Shown: positions 42,261-42,577 of the stretch, in pieces
Layout: each line of letters starts with the position of its first letter
Position numbering within the stretch: position 1 is the first letter of the stretch
From: Microvirga sp. Mcv34
GTDB taxonomy: Bacteria > Pseudomonadota > Alphaproteobacteria > Rhizobiales > Beijerinckiaceae
Assembly: GCF_024519725.1 (NCBI RefSeq)
Contig: NZ_JALJRK010000044.1
Span: 1-42,577, forward strand
DNA: 42,577 nt
Reading direction: 5' to 3'
The notes under the pieces: generated by a model
Told to the model about the DNA's origin: nothing
The model's database searches: none
What the model saw: the letters and a program-made list of their open reading frames with translations, nothing else
Translations under genes and position numbers: made by a program

Positions 42261-42577
42261 GAAGCGCGGCTCCAATCATCGCAGCATCTCTGGATAGCCG
42301 AGATGTGCGCCAAATCAGGCCGGAGAATGACGTTTCCCTCTTATAGCCGCAAGGGGAAGATTGCCGCTGGCCCCGTAAAAGCGTCGTGAGGAGGATTGCC
42401 TCCCCCGTTATGGGCGGCCCTGTGCCAAGGATCCACGCCTGGGCGGCACGGCGGCTCCAGAGACGGAGGGAGCCCATGACGGGCGGGTGCTGATCGGTTC
42501 ATGTCAAAGAGCCAGCACCTTCGGGCCCGCAGCTTGCGCTGCGAGCCTTCGGGGGTCGAGGGAGGGTGCTCAGGGCC
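42261..42577. other. Window end: repeat and unexplained hairpin, no gene
   Basis: These 317 bases hold the upstream region of the TPR gene and a palindromic repeat at 42404-42485 (CCCGTTATGGGCGGCC, TGTGCCAAGGATCCACGCC, then GAGCCCATGACGGGC). At 42528-42543 CGCAGC and GCTGCG form a 6-base stem with a TTGC loop, within AGCACC...GGTGCT (42514-42570). I see no open frame with family likeness; a gene may begin beyond the window. Confidence 0.5.
42404..42485. repeat. Intergenic palindromic repeat, copy 9 (diverged)
   Basis: Left arm CCCGTTATGGGCGGCCCTGT and right arm AGCCCATGACGGGC are imperfect reverse complements, and the middle keeps GCCAAGGATCCACGCC, close to the CATCCACGCC of the 40347-40457 copy. 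More diverged than the rest. Confidence 0.6.

Noticed and set aside
7985..42485. CRISPR array
   Set aside because: The repeats are dispersed, palindromic and irregularly spaced with no unique spacers of constant length.
42514..42570. tRNA or structured RNA gene at the window end
   Set aside because: A short hairpin is visible, but no T-loop, anticodon arm or acceptor pairing could be built.

Overview
The window is high-GC DNA from the chromosome of an alphaproteobacterium of the order Hyphomicrobiales (Rhizobiales). The gene content and neighbourhoods (xseB-dxs-tlyA-rlmD; a TPR protein beside ispE; prenyl synthase / DUF2007 / tRNA methyltransferase / S49 peptidase / glyQ / glyS), the many intergenic palindromes and a SAM-II riboswitch fit Methylobacteriaceae; a Microvirga-like genome is my best guess. 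That guess rests on pattern recognition, not on a search. I recognise 35 protein-coding genes. I found no rRNA, tRNA, CRISPR array, transposase or phage gene.

Layout. 1-7155: end of a DUF2339 membrane protein, then xseB, dxs, a secreted superoxide dismutase on the opposite strand, and the overlapping RNA methyltransferase pair tlyA/rlmD. 7212-12109 (minus): a SRAP/HMCES-type DNA-crosslink protein, a CorA magnesium channel, and an acyl-CoA dehydrogenase + SDR operon. 12216-17457: tsaC/sua5, wrbA divergent from a LysR regulator, an AcuI/YhdH-type reductase and an MFS carrier. 17610-21893: an RTX serralysin-like metalloprotease, a SleB-type cell-wall hydrolase, and an XRE regulator divergent from a small membrane protein. 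22062-25388 (minus): pyruvate phosphate dikinase immediately followed by a small membrane protein and a GFA-fold protein. 25698-28722: a 759-residue RTX/cadherin protein, a strong bidirectional terminator, and an L,D-transpeptidase lipoprotein. 28903-35728: glyS, glyQ, an S49 peptidase, a small Tyr/Arg-rich secreted protein, trmN6, DUF2007 and a polyprenyl diphosphate synthase. 36014-42260: an RTX protein with a glycosidase-like TIM barrel, metQ behind a SAM-II riboswitch, ispE, and a TPR protein.

Two themes recur. First, three large RTX proteins (a metalloprotease, a cadherin/beta-helix adhesin-like protein, and a glycosidase-like protein) sit at separate places between housekeeping genes. 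They end in the same roughly 100-residue module, so they look like client proteins of one type I secretion system encoded elsewhere. Second, isoprenoid genes are spread through the window: dxs and ispE of the MEP pathway, and a long-chain prenyl synthase that would use their products for the quinone side chain.

The intergenic spaces carry at least ten copies or fragments of a palindromic repeat family (arms such as CCGGCACAAGGCCGG flanked by CATGACG or CATCACC). There is one copy of a different nested inverted repeat at 8095-8197. The most specific regulatory element is the SAM-II riboswitch ahead of metQ, with a downstream hairpin that could compete with the aptamer loop.
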